DNA from: Paenibacillus sp. PCH8
GTDB taxonomy: Bacteria; Bacillota; Bacilli; Paenibacillales; Paenibacillaceae
Length of the DNA: 64,000 nucleotides
Direction of reading: 5' to 3'
Assembly: GCF_002968835.1 (NCBI RefSeq)
Contig: NZ_PKQK01000003.1
Span: forward strand, 1 to 64,000
Under the pieces are notes generated by a model that saw only the letters and a program-made list of their open reading frames with translations, made no database searches and was not told the origin of the DNA. Both the position numbers and the translations under genes were made by a program. Of the stretch, positions 47,440-57,834 are shown piece by piece (positions within the stretch are counted from its first letter, which is position 1; each line of letters begins with the position of its first letter).

Positions 47440-48378
47440 ATGAGTAACGAATCCATGATGTGTGATCTGGAAACAGGGGTATGTGGTGTCAGTGATGAAG
47501 AGGTCATGCAAGCAGTCAACCTTAACCAAGTCGAGAAGAAGGTAACCCTTTATTATGCAACTGATCCGATTTGCTCCCACTGCTGGGCACTTGAGCCTGT
47601 GCTGAATCGGTTTATGGAAGAGTACGGTCATTATTTTAATGTTGAAATAAAAATGGGTGGTTTGCTTGCGGGTTGGGATGGATTCTCAGATGGTGCTAAC
47701 GGAATTCAGAAACCTTCTGATGTTGCCGGCCATTGGAGAGAAGTAGGAGAGCACTCACGGATGCCGATCGACGGCTCATTGTGGCACGACAATCCGATTC
47801 TTTCTTCATATCCTCCATCTCGCGTTTTCAAAGTGATTCAGGGCAAACAGCCTGGAAAGGAACATGAATTCTTGAGACGAGCACGTGAATCCGTATTTGC
47901 ATTTAACCGAAATATTGGAGAAGATGACGTACTTATGGACATCGTCGATGAACTGGGTTTGAATGGAAAACAAATCGTTGAAGAAGCTGCCCAGCAATCC
48001 GCACAAGATTCATTAGAGGAAGATTTCGAGATGGTTGCTCGTCTGGGGGTTCGAGGCTTCCCGTCCATTGTCATCGTCAATGAAGATAACCAAGGCGTGA
48101 AAGTGGTCGGTGCACGTTCCCTTGATACGTATGTTCAAGCACTTCAGCAAGTGACGGGCGAAGAACTGAAACCAAGAGGGATGACTACATTGTCTGAAAA
48201 AATCAAGGAGGGTCAGCTTCTGTTCTCCAAAGAAATTGAGGTGATGTACAACATCGAGAAGAGTGATATCGAGTCATATGTTAAATCTGAATTAGCGGAG
48301 AACACATATCGTATGCAGCATGTTTTGAACGAGATGTATATTGAACATATAAAAGACAGGAAAATGATAGAAATATAA
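47440..48378 (+). CDS. DsbA-fold thioredoxin-like protein (FrnE/SpxH type)
   Basis: Cytoplasmic thiol protein of 312 residues with the redox motif Cys45-Ser-His-Cys48 in DPICSHCWALEP, the cis-proline loop RGFPSIVIVNE and the inserted helical domain. The WALEP stretch after CxxC is shared with SpxH/YjbH (adaptor for Spx degradation) and with the DsbA family generally. No signal peptide. The N-terminus has two further cysteines (MMCDLETGVCG). The divergent HxlR regulator and the operator between them suggest thiol- or aldehyde-stress induction. A YjbH adaptor function and an isomerase/oxidoreductase function cannot be told apart here. Confidence 0.85.
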   Translation: MSNESMMCDLETGVCGVSDEEVMQAVNLNQVEKKVTLYYATDPICSHCWALEPVLNRFMEEYGHYFNVEIKMGGLLAGWDGFSDGANGIQKPSDVAGHWREVGEHSRMPIDGSLWHDNPILSSYPPSRVFKVIQGKQPGKEHEFLRRARESVFAFNRNIGEDDVLMDIVDELGLNGKQIVEEAAQQSAQDSLEEDFEMVARLGVRGFPSIVIVNEDNQGVKVVGARSLDTYVQALQQVTGEELKPRGMTTLSEKIKEGQLLFSKEIEVMYNIEKSDIESYVKSELAENTYRMQHVLNEMYIEHIKDRKMIEI

Positions 48379-48446
48379 TTAGCACATTTATCCATGCGTT
48401 ATTACAATTTCCCCGAGGGTTATAATTCACGAAAGTAATATTAGTA

Positions 48447-48580
48447 CATGTAAACGATAATAGGACAGGCAAGTCTCAAGCATTCGCAGCACCTCTCGTT
48501 AAAGAGTTGATCGCGTCTATTCGAACGGGCAGGAAGTTTTAGCATTCCTGAATGAGGGCTATACGATGGTAACATTATGA
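48447..48580 (+). pseudogene. Decayed 3' fragment of an unidentified gene
   Basis: The frame from 48447 reads HVNDNRTGKSQAF then APLVKELIASIRTGRKF to a stop near 48540; the shifted frame continues EVLAFLNEGYTMVTL to a stop at 48580. There is no start or ribosome site. Composition is protein-like. The family is not recognised. With the terminator at 48596 it looks like the end of a deleted gene. The gap 48379-48738 otherwise contains the terminator and the promoter listed below. Confidence 0.45.
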
Positions 48581-48595
48581 AATATCTAAGAGAGG

Positions 48596-48629
48596 GAGCA
48601 GGTCACAGATGTGGCTTGCTCGTTTTTTT
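48596..48629 (+). terminator. Terminator
   Basis: GAGCA...TGCTC with an inner GGTCA/TGGC pairing and a run of seven T (48623-48629). Confidence 0.75.
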
Positions 48630-48692
48630 GCGTGGATGTGCTCCAAAAAAGAATCACATATCCTAAATTTATACAAACGAAGGATTTTATTC

Positions 48693-48701
48693 TGATATAA
48701 T
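48693..48701 (+). promoter_or_regulatory. Extended -10 promoter
   Basis: TGATATAAT (TGn-TATAAT) 37 nt upstream of the next ATG; the -35 region is poor, so the TG extension probably matters. Confidence 0.6.
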
Positions 48702-48738
48702 AGAATCTTCATGATATGAATGCTGAAAGGAATGAAAG

Positions 48739-49443
48739 ATGAGAATGAATAGGTGGGAAGTTGTTTCTTATTCTGCTGTATTTGTATTTGTGTTGGTGAT
48801 GTTGTTGTACGAGCAATCGATTGTTCTGATATTAGGCACTGTACTTATCACCACACTTATCGCGTTTACCATTCGCGTCATTCATCCCATGGCTTGGGAA
48901 ACACGGATGGATCGCATGGAAACTTTTTTGCGAAAAAATCAGCATACGCCTTATATCTACATTTATTATGTGATTGCCAACAGACTGGATGAAGAAGTTG
49001 AAATCACGATGGAGCAGCTCCTAAGCAAGTATCCGAAGAAAAAGACACAAGCGGTATATAATGCAGCTTATGGGTATTATCGCAACGACATGCTAACGCT
49101 AAGGAATGCGGTCAATAATATGCCCAAATCGGATTATCGTACATATTACGAAACGATTTTGCTTGTAGAGAATGGTTGGAGTGAAAAAGCAAGAGAGCTG
49201 CTGCAAACGATTAAGAAACCGTGGATGAGATCCATACTTCTCGCGGGCATCGAACTGAAAGCGGGTAATCGTGAAATTGCAATCGTACATGCTCATGAAG
49301 CGATCGATGCTGTCAAAGGTGTCCAGCGTTATGTGCTTATCAAAGAATACGAGAGGTCCTATACAGATGACACTTCAGTTTTCGACACACGGATGTCCTA
49401 TTCGCACAGGCAACCAGTCCACCCATCGCGTACACTGAAGTAA
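48739..49443 (+). CDS. Membrane protein with helical-repeat cytoplasmic part, unknown function
   Basis: A 234-residue protein with two N-terminal membrane helices (about 8-24 VVSYSAVFVFVLVML and 27-47 IVLILGTVLITTLIAFTI) followed by about 180 residues rich in alternating helices (EQLLSKYPKKKTQAVYNAA, WSEKARELLQTI, AGNREIAIVHAHEAIDAV) that look like degenerate TPR repeats. I do not recognise a named family. AAAGGAATGAAAG precedes the ATG. It is followed 24 nt later by the small LSm-like protein gene, so the two probably form a transcript. Confidence 0.75.
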   Translation: MRMNRWEVVSYSAVFVFVLVMLLYEQSIVLILGTVLITTLIAFTIRVIHPMAWETRMDRMETFLRKNQHTPYIYIYYVIANRLDEEVEITMEQLLSKYPKKKTQAVYNAAYGYYRNDMLTLRNAVNNMPKSDYRTYYETILLVENGWSEKARELLQTIKKPWMRSILLAGIELKAGNREIAIVHAHEAIDAVKGVQRYVLIKEYERSYTDDTSVFDTRMSYSHRQPVHPSRTLK

Positions 49444-49467
49444 ACCCAGTGGAGTGAGGTGAATTCC

Positions 49468-50034
49468 ATGGCTAAAACCAATGAAATACGTGCAAAGGCA
49501 ATACGGTACAGAGGTCGCCCGGTATGCGTGACTCTCCATAATGGGGAGACGTACATCGGTTACATCTCCGGAGTGAGCAGTGGGGATGTGGTGCTGACCG
49601 GGGTAGATAAACTGTCGAATGGATCAACATCCGGAGGCAGTACACGACGTACGAAATCGAGAGCGAAGGCTGCTCCAGCCAGCAAATCTGCATCTTCTGT
49701 GAATCGTAAACGGGTAAACGGCATAAACAAGTCATCGAAGCGGACCCGAGTAACCTCTCGCGCAACGTCTCGTCAAGCTCCCGCCCAGGTGTCATCCTTT
49801 ATGCCCATGATGGGCTCGCTCTTAGGAGGGCTTGGTGGGGGAGGTTCACTTGGAGGTATGCTGGGCGGCGGAATGCGTCTGTTCGGCATGATCCAGCAAT
49901 TCGTACCCGTTGTGAAAATGGGCTACGGCATGATTAAGCAGATTCAGCCATTTATGGGTGCTGTGCAAGGTCTGATGGCTCCGTCGGCCCAAGGTCAAGC
50001 TGCCCAAGCTGAAGCTGAAACGGGAGAGAGCTAA
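49468..50034 (+). CDS. Small protein with LSm-like N-terminus and Gly-rich hydrophobic C-terminus
   Basis: A 188-residue protein. Residues about 8-40 (RGRPVCVTLHNGETYIGY, SGDVVLTGVD) resemble an LSm/Hfq-like SH3 barrel strand pattern, as also seen in some spore-coat proteins. A basic Ser/Arg/Lys linker (about 45-105, TRRTKSRAK, SKRTRVTSR) follows, then a glycine-rich hydrophobic segment (about 112-145, LLGGLGGGG, GGMLGGGM) and a tail of amphipathic repeats (QQFVPVVKMGYGMIKQIQP). ATG 49468 is preferred, 6 nt after GAGGTG. A coat or envelope role is a guess. Function is unknown. Confidence 0.75.
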   Translation: MAKTNEIRAKAIRYRGRPVCVTLHNGETYIGYISGVSSGDVVLTGVDKLSNGSTSGGSTRRTKSRAKAAPASKSASSVNRKRVNGINKSSKRTRVTSRATSRQAPAQVSSFMPMMGSLLGGLGGGGSLGGMLGGGMRLFGMIQQFVPVVKMGYGMIKQIQPFMGAVQGLMAPSAQGQAAQAEAETGES

Positions 50035-50065
50035 TAATCCGTTCAGCGCAAAGAAACGAAGCTGC

Positions 50066-50100
50066 AAGCTGCTTTCCGTACATTATCGGAGGCAGCTTAT
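50066..50100 (+). terminator. Terminator after the LSm-like gene
   Basis: AAGCTGC (50066-50072) pairs with GCAGCTT (50092-50098), with an inner TCCG/CGGA stem. The following T-run is short. Confidence 0.6.
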
Positions 50101-50140
50101 TTGCTTGCCTTTGTGCGCCAAAAAGAGCTATCCAAGCGGG

Positions 50141-50968
50141 TTATTCGAATTTAGAAGGAGGCACGTTGTACACTTTTTTGAAGGCTTTGGAGAAGGTGAA
50201 CGGGTCGGGATAGCCCAAGAATCCGGCAATTTGCTGAATCGTATATTTTTTCTCGTAGAGATAGTCCCTGGCCCGGTTCATTTTAATTTGATTCATGTAC
50301 TGCCCTGGCGTGATCCCCAATATTTTCTTGAACAAAGAGATAAAGTATTTCTCGGAGACACCGGCAATAGCCGCAAGCTCGTTAACCCGGATGGCACGAT
50401 GCAGATTATCATCCACGTATCGAAATACGTGCTGCAGAATGTCCAGACTTCCTTCCGGTTTCCTGGGTTTCCGATTTTTCAGGAAATCACCGCTATACAG
50501 GTCCTGCCTGTGAAGTTCAAGGATCTTCGCGATGACGAGCAGCAGAGAAGCTTTTAAGTAGAGTGGACTACCACCGCCGTTGCCCTGCTTGAACCGTCGA
50601 TAGGATGAGATAAACAACGTCGCCTCCTCCCGAATGAGGTTGCCCTGCACGATGCCCGGTAGCTGAAACTCCCCCAGAATTCGCTTTTGCTCGGCGATGC
50701 CGAAATCAAAGTGCATATATATGAATCGGCACAACTCTCTGGTCGTAGAGGCAATATAGGGCATATCCGGATAGAAAAACACCACGTCTCCGGGGACTGC
50801 CGTATGTTCGATTCCACCGATGGTAACTTTGACGGAGCCTGTTGTAATGAACCACAGATCGTAATCCGAATGTGACTTGTGCTCCGTCCACGTCCGATCG
50901 TGAGTTTGTTCCAGATAGGAACTCATTCGAAGAGTGATATGCTCCGAAAGTTCGTCAATAACACTCAT
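50141..50968 (-). CDS. AraC-family regulator with cupin sensor domain
   Basis: A 275-residue one-component regulator: cupin-like ligand domain (about 15-150, with GSVKVTIGGIEHTAVPGDVV-like strands and YIYMHF) and a C-terminal AraC domain (about 180-275) with GVSEKYFISLFKK and LGYPDPFTFSKAFKK. The ATG at 50968 is preferred (AGAGGGAC upstream); starts up to 51037 are possible. It is divergent from a GH4 glycosidase; the palindrome between them is a candidate site. It probably activates the glycosidase gene in response to a sugar. Confidence 0.92.
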   Translation of the reverse strand: MSVIDELSEHITLRMSSYLEQTHDRTWTEHKSHSDYDLWFITTGSVKVTIGGIEHTAVPGDVVFFYPDMPYIASTTRELCRFIYMHFDFGIAEQKRILGEFQLPGIVQGNLIREEATLFISSYRRFKQGNGGGSPLYLKASLLLVIAKILELHRQDLYSGDFLKNRKPRKPEGSLDILQHVFRYVDDNLHRAIRVNELAAIAGVSEKYFISLFKKILGITPGQYMNQIKMNRARDYLYEKKYTIQQIAGFLGYPDPFTFSKAFKKVYNVPPSKFE

Positions 50969-51069
50969 ATTTACAGTCCCTCTATGCATCTGATTCACTC
51001 CATTCGTATCTACTTTATGACATCCAGTACTTTTCAACTAATATAGCAAAGGATTAAAGCGTTGTTAAG

Positions 51070-51081
51070 TATCGTACGATA
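51070..51081. promoter_or_regulatory. Palindrome in the AraC/GH4 divergent region
   Basis: TATCGTACGATA is a perfect 12-bp palindrome. A -10 box TATAAT at 51130-51135 faces the GH4 gene and has a poor -35 region, as for activator-dependent promoters. Confidence 0.5.
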
Positions 51082-51166
51082 TGACATGTTTTAAAAACCC
51101 TCACACATTCCGCTTTCTGGCCACTCGCCTATAATGGACTTATATCGCTATGAGGAGGGTTTATTG

Positions 51167-52561
51167 ATGAAGGGTTCGAATATGCAGCACCCTAAGGTAG
51201 TTGTCATCGGAGCAGGCAGCCTGTTTTTCGGTCGTCAGTCCATTTGGCAGATGGTCCACTCGCCATACTTGAATCAAGGAACGCTTGCACTGGTGGATAC
51301 GGACGAGGAAAGACTCACGAAAATGGTAGCACTGGCGGAGATGGTCGCTCGGGAGAACCATGTATCCTTAAAAGTGGAGGGTTCGGTCGACCGAAGGCAG
51401 GTGCTGCCGGGAGCGGACTTCGTTGTACTCAGCTTTGCGGAGCAATCCGTCAAATACAGGGGTATCGACTGTCAAGTCTCTTTAAAGTACGGCATTCGTA
51501 TGTGCTCAGGCGATACCATTGGACCGGGCGGGATCTTTCGGGCGATGCGGGAACTGCCGGTGATTATGGAATGTGCCAAAGACATTGAAGAGCTGTGCCC
51601 TGACGCATGGGTAATCAACTATATTAATCCGTCTACCGTTCATGGTATCGCACTACACCATTATGCACCCAAGCTCAAAACGTTTGCGCTGTGCGATAGT
51701 CATCATATGCCACATAAGAAAGCCTATTACGCAGTACGAGCCGGTATTATTGGAGATAAGAGCGAGTTCACCAACGAGATCGATCGGAATTTCGATTTCC
51801 GCATAGCCGGTGTCAATCATTTCACTTGGCTTCTCAAAGCCGAATATGAAGAAAAAAATGTCATGCCCACGATTGCGGAAGCTATGCGCAAGATGGCAGG
51901 TGATGAGAACAACGGCGGCGATCGCGGTGCAAAAGCCATTTTTAACGACGCAATAACCTATGAACTGTACGATATCTTTGGGATAATCCCTACTTGCACG
52001 GCGCATACGAAGGAATACGTTCGGTACTGGCAAGGGCTCGGCAATACTGCCGACGCGATCCCGCCATTGTCGATCTGGGAGACGGAGGACAGGTACGAAC
52101 GACATGATGAAATGTGGCATCAGGTCGATGATTTCCTTGCAGGGAATCTCCCGATTGCCGACTACATGAGCACCTTTGGCCCGGATCATGCGACAGATAT
52201 CATTGAAAATATGGTGGGGAATTTGGGTAAAACATTCTTCATCAATACGCTCAATCGCGGCGCGGTAACGAATATGAATGAAGATTCGTTCCTCGAACTG
52301 CTGTGCGAAGTAGACATGAACGGAGTGAAACCGATCCCTGTAGGCGAGATGCCACGGGGGATAAGAGGCATGCAAGAACTTGTGCTGGATACGCATGAGC
52401 TTACGGTCGAAGCTGTCATCGAGCAAAGTTACGAAAAATTGAGAAGGGCGATGCTCACCGATCCACTCGTGAATTCCATCAGTGATGCGGACAAGATCAT
52501 CAACGAATTGCTGGAATTAGAGCGTGAGATGATTCCAGATATCTGGTACCGACACGTATAG
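51167..52561 (+). CDS. GH4 alpha-glycosidase (alpha-galactosidase/alpha-glucuronidase type)
   Basis: NAD+- and Mn2+-dependent cytoplasmic glycosidase of 464 residues. The Rossmann segment is VVVIGAGSLFFG; the metal and substrate motifs are YINPSTVH (NxxNP-like), ALCDSHH (metal Cys and His) and AGVNHFTW. The family uses an oxidation-elimination mechanism. ATG 51167 is preferred after GAGGAGGG; TTG 51164 and an upstream ATG are less likely. A divergent AraC regulator probably controls it. Alpha-galactosidase is commonest for this MelA-like subgroup, but alpha-glucuronidase or alpha-glucosidase cannot be excluded from sequence alone. Confidence 0.9.
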   Translation: MKGSNMQHPKVVVIGAGSLFFGRQSIWQMVHSPYLNQGTLALVDTDEERLTKMVALAEMVARENHVSLKVEGSVDRRQVLPGADFVVLSFAEQSVKYRGIDCQVSLKYGIRMCSGDTIGPGGIFRAMRELPVIMECAKDIEELCPDAWVINYINPSTVHGIALHHYAPKLKTFALCDSHHMPHKKAYYAVRAGIIGDKSEFTNEIDRNFDFRIAGVNHFTWLLKAEYEEKNVMPTIAEAMRKMAGDENNGGDRGAKAIFNDAITYELYDIFGIIPTCTAHTKEYVRYWQGLGNTADAIPPLSIWETEDRYERHDEMWHQVDDFLAGNLPIADYMSTFGPDHATDIIENMVGNLGKTFFINTLNRGAVTNMNEDSFLELLCEVDMNGVKPIPVGEMPRGIRGMQELVLDTHELTVEAVIEQSYEKLRRAMLTDPLVNSISDADKIINELLELEREMIPDIWYRHV

Positions 52562-52616
52562 TCGCCAAAAGTATGCATAACCGTGATTATTTGCGTCTGA
52601 AAGTGCATTAGAACAT

Positions 52617-52666
52617 ATACCAAAAAGACCTCCAGCCCCGTAAGAAGGCTGAAGGTCTTTTGGTAT
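52617..52666. terminator. Bidirectional terminator between GH4 and GH51 genes
   Basis: ATACCAAAAAGACCT (52617-52631) pairs with AGGTCTTTTGGTAT ending at 52666, with inner AGCC/GGCT. It serves the GH4 gene and the convergent arabinofuranosidase gene. Confidence 0.88.
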
Positions 52667-52736
52667 GCATTGGAAACCGCTGTGTTTTAGCCAAGTTTCC
52701 AACTCCAAAAAGACAGCTTATCTGATCTGTTAAAAT

Positions 52737-54311
<1,575 letters not shown>

Positions 54312-54383
54312 TCAGAAAACTCAATATATTGATTTCGTACTTAATATGTATCATAATGCCATTATACGAGCAAGTTTATTTTG

Positions 54384-54409
54384 TAGGATTCGCAAAATAA
54401 CGAATTCTA
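54384..54409. promoter_or_regulatory. Candidate operator of the ArsR-type regulator / arabinofuranosidase region
   Basis: TAGGATTCG (54384-54392) and CGAATTCTA (54401-54409) form an inverted repeat matching at 8 of 9 pairs. A related GAATTCG lies at 54301. Position between the divergent genes fits a repressor site. Confidence 0.55.
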
Positions 54410-54453
54410 AATCACGGCATAATGAAAATCAAATCGATAAGGAAGTGAAGCTC

Positions 54454-55374
54454 ATGATGCTTGGTACGGATGCATCTTCACTCATCATTTATGAGGCGCT
54501 CGCAAGTGAAGCACGATTAAATATCGTTCGTCTATTGCTGCAAAACAAAGAAATGCACATTAATGCGCTCGCCAAAGAGCTTTATCTTAGCAAAGCAATC
54601 GTTAGTACCCATGTGAGCAAGCTGCAAAAGGCCGGAATAGTAGGCAGCCGAATGAAGCGTGAGAACGGTGGAACCTATAAATATTGTTTTATTCTGCAAG
54701 AGTTCATGACGATTAGCCTGTCTCCTGAACCGATTGATGCACCATACCACGAAGTGTCCATTCCGGTAGGGCAGTATACAGATTACGAAGCGTGGCCGAC
54801 ATGCGGTATAGCGACAACGACCCAGATGATCGGACAATACGACACGCCAGCGTGCTTTATGGACCCGGATCGGGTAAATGCAAGTATTCTCTGGTTAGCA
54901 CGAGGTTTTCTTGAATATAAAATCCCTAACTACTTGTATACAGATCAGCAACTCAGGGAAATTGAAATTTCACTTGAACTCAGCTCAGAAGCACCCAAAG
55001 TCAATGAAAACTGGCCCTCTGACATCCGCTTTACGCTTAACGGAAATTACCTCGGAACCTGGACAAGCCCCGGCGACTTCGGAGATCGGCAAGGAAAGCT
55101 TACCCCCCAATGGTGGAAATCTGACGTCAACCAGTATGGTATGCTGAAAGTACTTCGTATCAATGCGGAAGGCACATGTATTGACGGTCAACGCATCTCG
55201 GATGTTCGCATTTCTGATCTGGATCTCCAAGCAGCCACTTACTGGACCTTCGGAATAAGCCCTGAAGAAGGGATGCAGGGGCGAGGCGGGCTTACACTAT
55301 TCGGGAAGGGGTTCGGCAATTACGATCAGGATATTCTGATTCGTTATTACTATGATGCCCCGCATCCTGTTTAA
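54454..55374 (+). CDS. ArsR-type winged-helix regulator with ligand-binding-like C-terminal domain
   Basis: A 306-residue regulator. Residues 1-85 are an ArsR-like winged helix (ASEARLNIVRLLLQNKEM, recognition helix SKAIVSTHVSKLQKAG). Residues about 100-300 form a separate domain rich in Trp and Gly, with segments such as CFMDPDRVNASILWLARGF, IRFTLNGNYLGTWTSPGDFG and GGLTLFGKGFGNY, that look like a beta-rich carbohydrate-binding module. ATG 54454 is preferred (GGAAGTGAAG upstream). It faces the arabinofuranosidase gene, so it probably binds arabinose-containing oligomers and controls that gene. The domain pairing is known in Bacillaceae sugar regions, but the ligand is inference. Confidence 0.82.
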   Translation: MMLGTDASSLIIYEALASEARLNIVRLLLQNKEMHINALAKELYLSKAIVSTHVSKLQKAGIVGSRMKRENGGTYKYCFILQEFMTISLSPEPIDAPYHEVSIPVGQYTDYEAWPTCGIATTTQMIGQYDTPACFMDPDRVNASILWLARGFLEYKIPNYLYTDQQLREIEISLELSSEAPKVNENWPSDIRFTLNGNYLGTWTSPGDFGDRQGKLTPQWWKSDVNQYGMLKVLRINAEGTCIDGQRISDVRISDLDLQAATYWTFGISPEEGMQGRGGLTLFGKGFGNYDQDILIRYYYDAPHPV

Positions 55375-55528
55375 TGAGAGATGATGGAGAGAAATATTTA
55401 TTACACATGTGCATGAGGCAGCCGATATAGACCGGTGGCCTCTTTGTGTTTGAGTAATGTTGTATCATTTTATCTAACGATACACCTTTCAGCCAATCAT
55501 TCTTTACGATAGAATAAAGATATCCAAT

Positions 55529-55544
55529 ATGTAAGCGTTTACCT
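55529..55544. promoter_or_regulatory. cre-like site upstream of the third GH16 gene
   Basis: ATGTAAGCGTTTACCT matches 15 of 16 positions of WTGNNARCGNWWWCAW and lies 47 bp upstream of the ATG, a promoter-proximal position. Of the cre-like sites in this window it ties for best match. Confidence 0.65.
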
Positions 55545-55590
55545 AAATGCTCATAGATTGGAAAAACCGAGGACTGAAGGAGGACAATAA

Positions 55591-57642
55591 ATGAGACCAT
55601 CTCATCTCAGGGAGACATGGTTGGTGCGGAAAGGCATTGTTCTGTTGCTCATCTTGATTATGCTGGCCAGTATCGGTATATGGCCTGCCTCGATGGTTCG
55701 GGCAGCAGGAACAACAGTTACCTCAATGGATTACTTTTCAGCGGCAGACGGACCTGTGATATCGAAGTCAGGGGTTGGCAAAGCCAGTTACGGATTCGTC
55801 ATGCCCCGATTCAATGCCGGTTCTGCGACATGGAACGATGTGCATAGTGATGTGGGCGTCAATGTGAAAGTAGGCAACAACTGGGTAGATATTGATCAAG
55901 CGGAAGGTTATGTCTACAACCAAAACTGGGGACATTGGAGCGATGGCGGATTCAATGGATATTGGTTTACGGTCTCTGCTACGACTGAGATTCAGTTATA
56001 TTCCAAGGCTAATGGAGTAAAGCTTGAGTATCAGTTTGTTTTCCAGAACATCAACAAAACAACGATCACAGCGATGAATACCACACAAGGACCCCATATT
56101 ACAGCCAGTTTCACAGGCGGGTCAGGCTTCACCTATCCAACCTTCAACAATAATTCTGCAGTTAGCTATGAAGCCGTAGCGGATGACCTGAAGGTGTATG
56201 TCAAACCGGTAAACAGCAACAACTGGATTGATATTGATAATCATGCGGCCAGCGGCTGGATATACGATCAGAATTTCGGCCAGTTCACAGAGGGTGGAGG
56301 GGGATATTGGTTTAACGTCACCGAGTCGATTCATGTGAAATTGCAGTCAAAAACATCCTCCGTGAATCTTGTTTACACCATCACGTTTAATGAACCTGTA
56401 CGAAATTCATTCCTGATTACTCCGTATGAAGGGACAACATTCACAGCAAATGATAGTGGTTCCATCGGCATACCTCTTCCCAAAATTGATGGCAGTGCAC
56501 CCATTGCCAAGGAACTGGATCATTTCATATATCAAATTAACATCAACGGCCAATGGGTGGATCTGAGCAACACCAGTCAAAGCAAATTTACTTACTCCAG
56601 CAATGGCTACAACAAAATGTCCGATGCTAACCAGTGGGGCTATTGGGCTGATCACATCTATGGTCTGTGGTTCCAGCCTATTCAGGAGAACATGCAGATG
56701 CGGATTGGCTATCCGCTCAATGGACAAACGGGCGGGAATGTGGGCAACAACTTTGTGAACTATACATTAATTGGTAATCCTAACGCTCCGCGTCCGGATG
56801 TGTCGGATCAAGACGATATTTCCTTGGGTACACTGACCAATCCGGTTATCGAGGGGATGAATCTCATCTGGCAGGACGAATTCAACGGAACAACGTTAGA
56901 TACGAGCAAATGGAATATGGAAACAGGCTATTATCTCAATGACGATCCTGGAACCTGGGGCTGGGGCAATGCCGAACTACAGCATTATACGAACAGTCCG
57001 CAAAATATTTTTGTTCAGGATGGAAAGTTGAATATCCGGGCATTGAACGATAACAAGTCATTCCCGCAAGACCCTAACCGTTATGCAAAATACGCCTCCG
57101 GCAAGGTAAATACCCAAGATAAATTGACCTTGAAGTATGGACGAGTAGATTTCCGTGCCAAGTTGCCTACAGGTGATGGCGTCTGGCCTGCACTTTGGAT
57201 GCTCCCGCAAGATTCTGTATATGGTACATGGGCTGCATCAGGCGAGATTGACGTAATGGAAGCGAGAGGGCGTCTGCCTGGCATAACGAGTGGAACGATT
57301 CACTATGGCGGACAGTGGCCTGCCAACCAATATGCGGGGGGCGAATATCATTTTCCTGCTGGGCAAACCTTTGCAAACGATTATCATGTATATTCAGTAG
57401 TCTGGGAAGAGGACAACATCAAGTGGTATGTGGACGGCAAATTTTTCTACAAAGTGACCAACCAGCAGTGGTCCTCGGCTGGTGCACCGAACAACCCGAA
57501 CGCTCCTTTTGACGAACCGTTCTATCTGATCATGAATCTGGCGATCGGCGGCAATTTTGACGGCGGCCGTGTGCCGAGTGCGGCTGATATCCCTGCCACG
57601 ATGCAAGTGGATTATGTACGTGTATATAAAGAGCAGCCGTAA
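55591..57642 (+). CDS. Secreted GH16 beta-glucanase with N-terminal beta-sandwich repeats
   Basis: Secreted endo-beta-1,3-glucanase-like enzyme of 683 residues. Signal peptide about 1-38 (ending VRAAG). Three related N-terminal modules (about 42-150, 155-270, 275-395) share patterns such as VNVKVGNNWVDIDQA, GYVYNQNWGHWSDG and GYWF, probably repeated carbohydrate-binding beta-sandwiches. The GH16 domain is about 420-683, with Glu552, Asp554 and Glu557 in GEIDVMEA (laminarinase-type spacing) and ALWMLPQDSVYG before it. GAAGGAGGAC precedes the ATG. It lacks SLH repeats, so unlike the enzyme at 30194 it is free or binds polysaccharide. A cre-like site suggests catabolite repression. Confidence 0.93.
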   Translation: MRPSHLRETWLVRKGIVLLLILIMLASIGIWPASMVRAAGTTVTSMDYFSAADGPVISKSGVGKASYGFVMPRFNAGSATWNDVHSDVGVNVKVGNNWVDIDQAEGYVYNQNWGHWSDGGFNGYWFTVSATTEIQLYSKANGVKLEYQFVFQNINKTTITAMNTTQGPHITASFTGGSGFTYPTFNNNSAVSYEAVADDLKVYVKPVNSNNWIDIDNHAASGWIYDQNFGQFTEGGGGYWFNVTESIHVKLQSKTSSVNLVYTITFNEPVRNSFLITPYEGTTFTANDSGSIGIPLPKIDGSAPIAKELDHFIYQININGQWVDLSNTSQSKFTYSSNGYNKMSDANQWGYWADHIYGLWFQPIQENMQMRIGYPLNGQTGGNVGNNFVNYTLIGNPNAPRPDVSDQDDISLGTLTNPVIEGMNLIWQDEFNGTTLDTSKWNMETGYYLNDDPGTWGWGNAELQHYTNSPQNIFVQDGKLNIRALNDNKSFPQDPNRYAKYASGKVNTQDKLTLKYGRVDFRAKLPTGDGVWPALWMLPQDSVYGTWAASGEIDVMEARGRLPGITSGTIHYGGQWPANQYAGGEYHFPAGQTFANDYHVYSVVWEEDNIKWYVDGKFFYKVTNQQWSSAGAPNNPNAPFDEPFYLIMNLAIGGNFDGGRVPSAADIPATMQVDYVRVYKEQP

Positions 57643-57736
57643 TCGTAATCCAACGCAAGCTAGGGAAGCACTAAAGTATTGAATAGGTGTAGATTCGGAA
57701 TGATTCCATTTAGCGAGGTGCTGTTCGGCAGACAAA

Positions 57737-57790
57737 GCTTAAATGGGGTGGTGGTATATTAAATATACCCGCCTTGTTTAAGCCTTTTTT
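57737..57790 (+). terminator. Terminator of the GH16 gene
   Basis: GCTTAAA (57737-57743) pairs with TTTAAGC (57777-57783), with an inner GGTATATT/AATATACC stem, then CTTTTTT. Confidence 0.85.
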
Positions 57791-57834
57791 ATGAAAACTT
57801 GGAGGGAGGGGGAGGTTCATGATGAAAAAGTGGT

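Noticed and set aside
51653..52426. 257-codon minus-strand open frame
   Set aside because: It lies wholly inside the GH4 glycosidase gene, has no ribosome site, and its protein has no family features. It is the shadow of a strongly biased gene.
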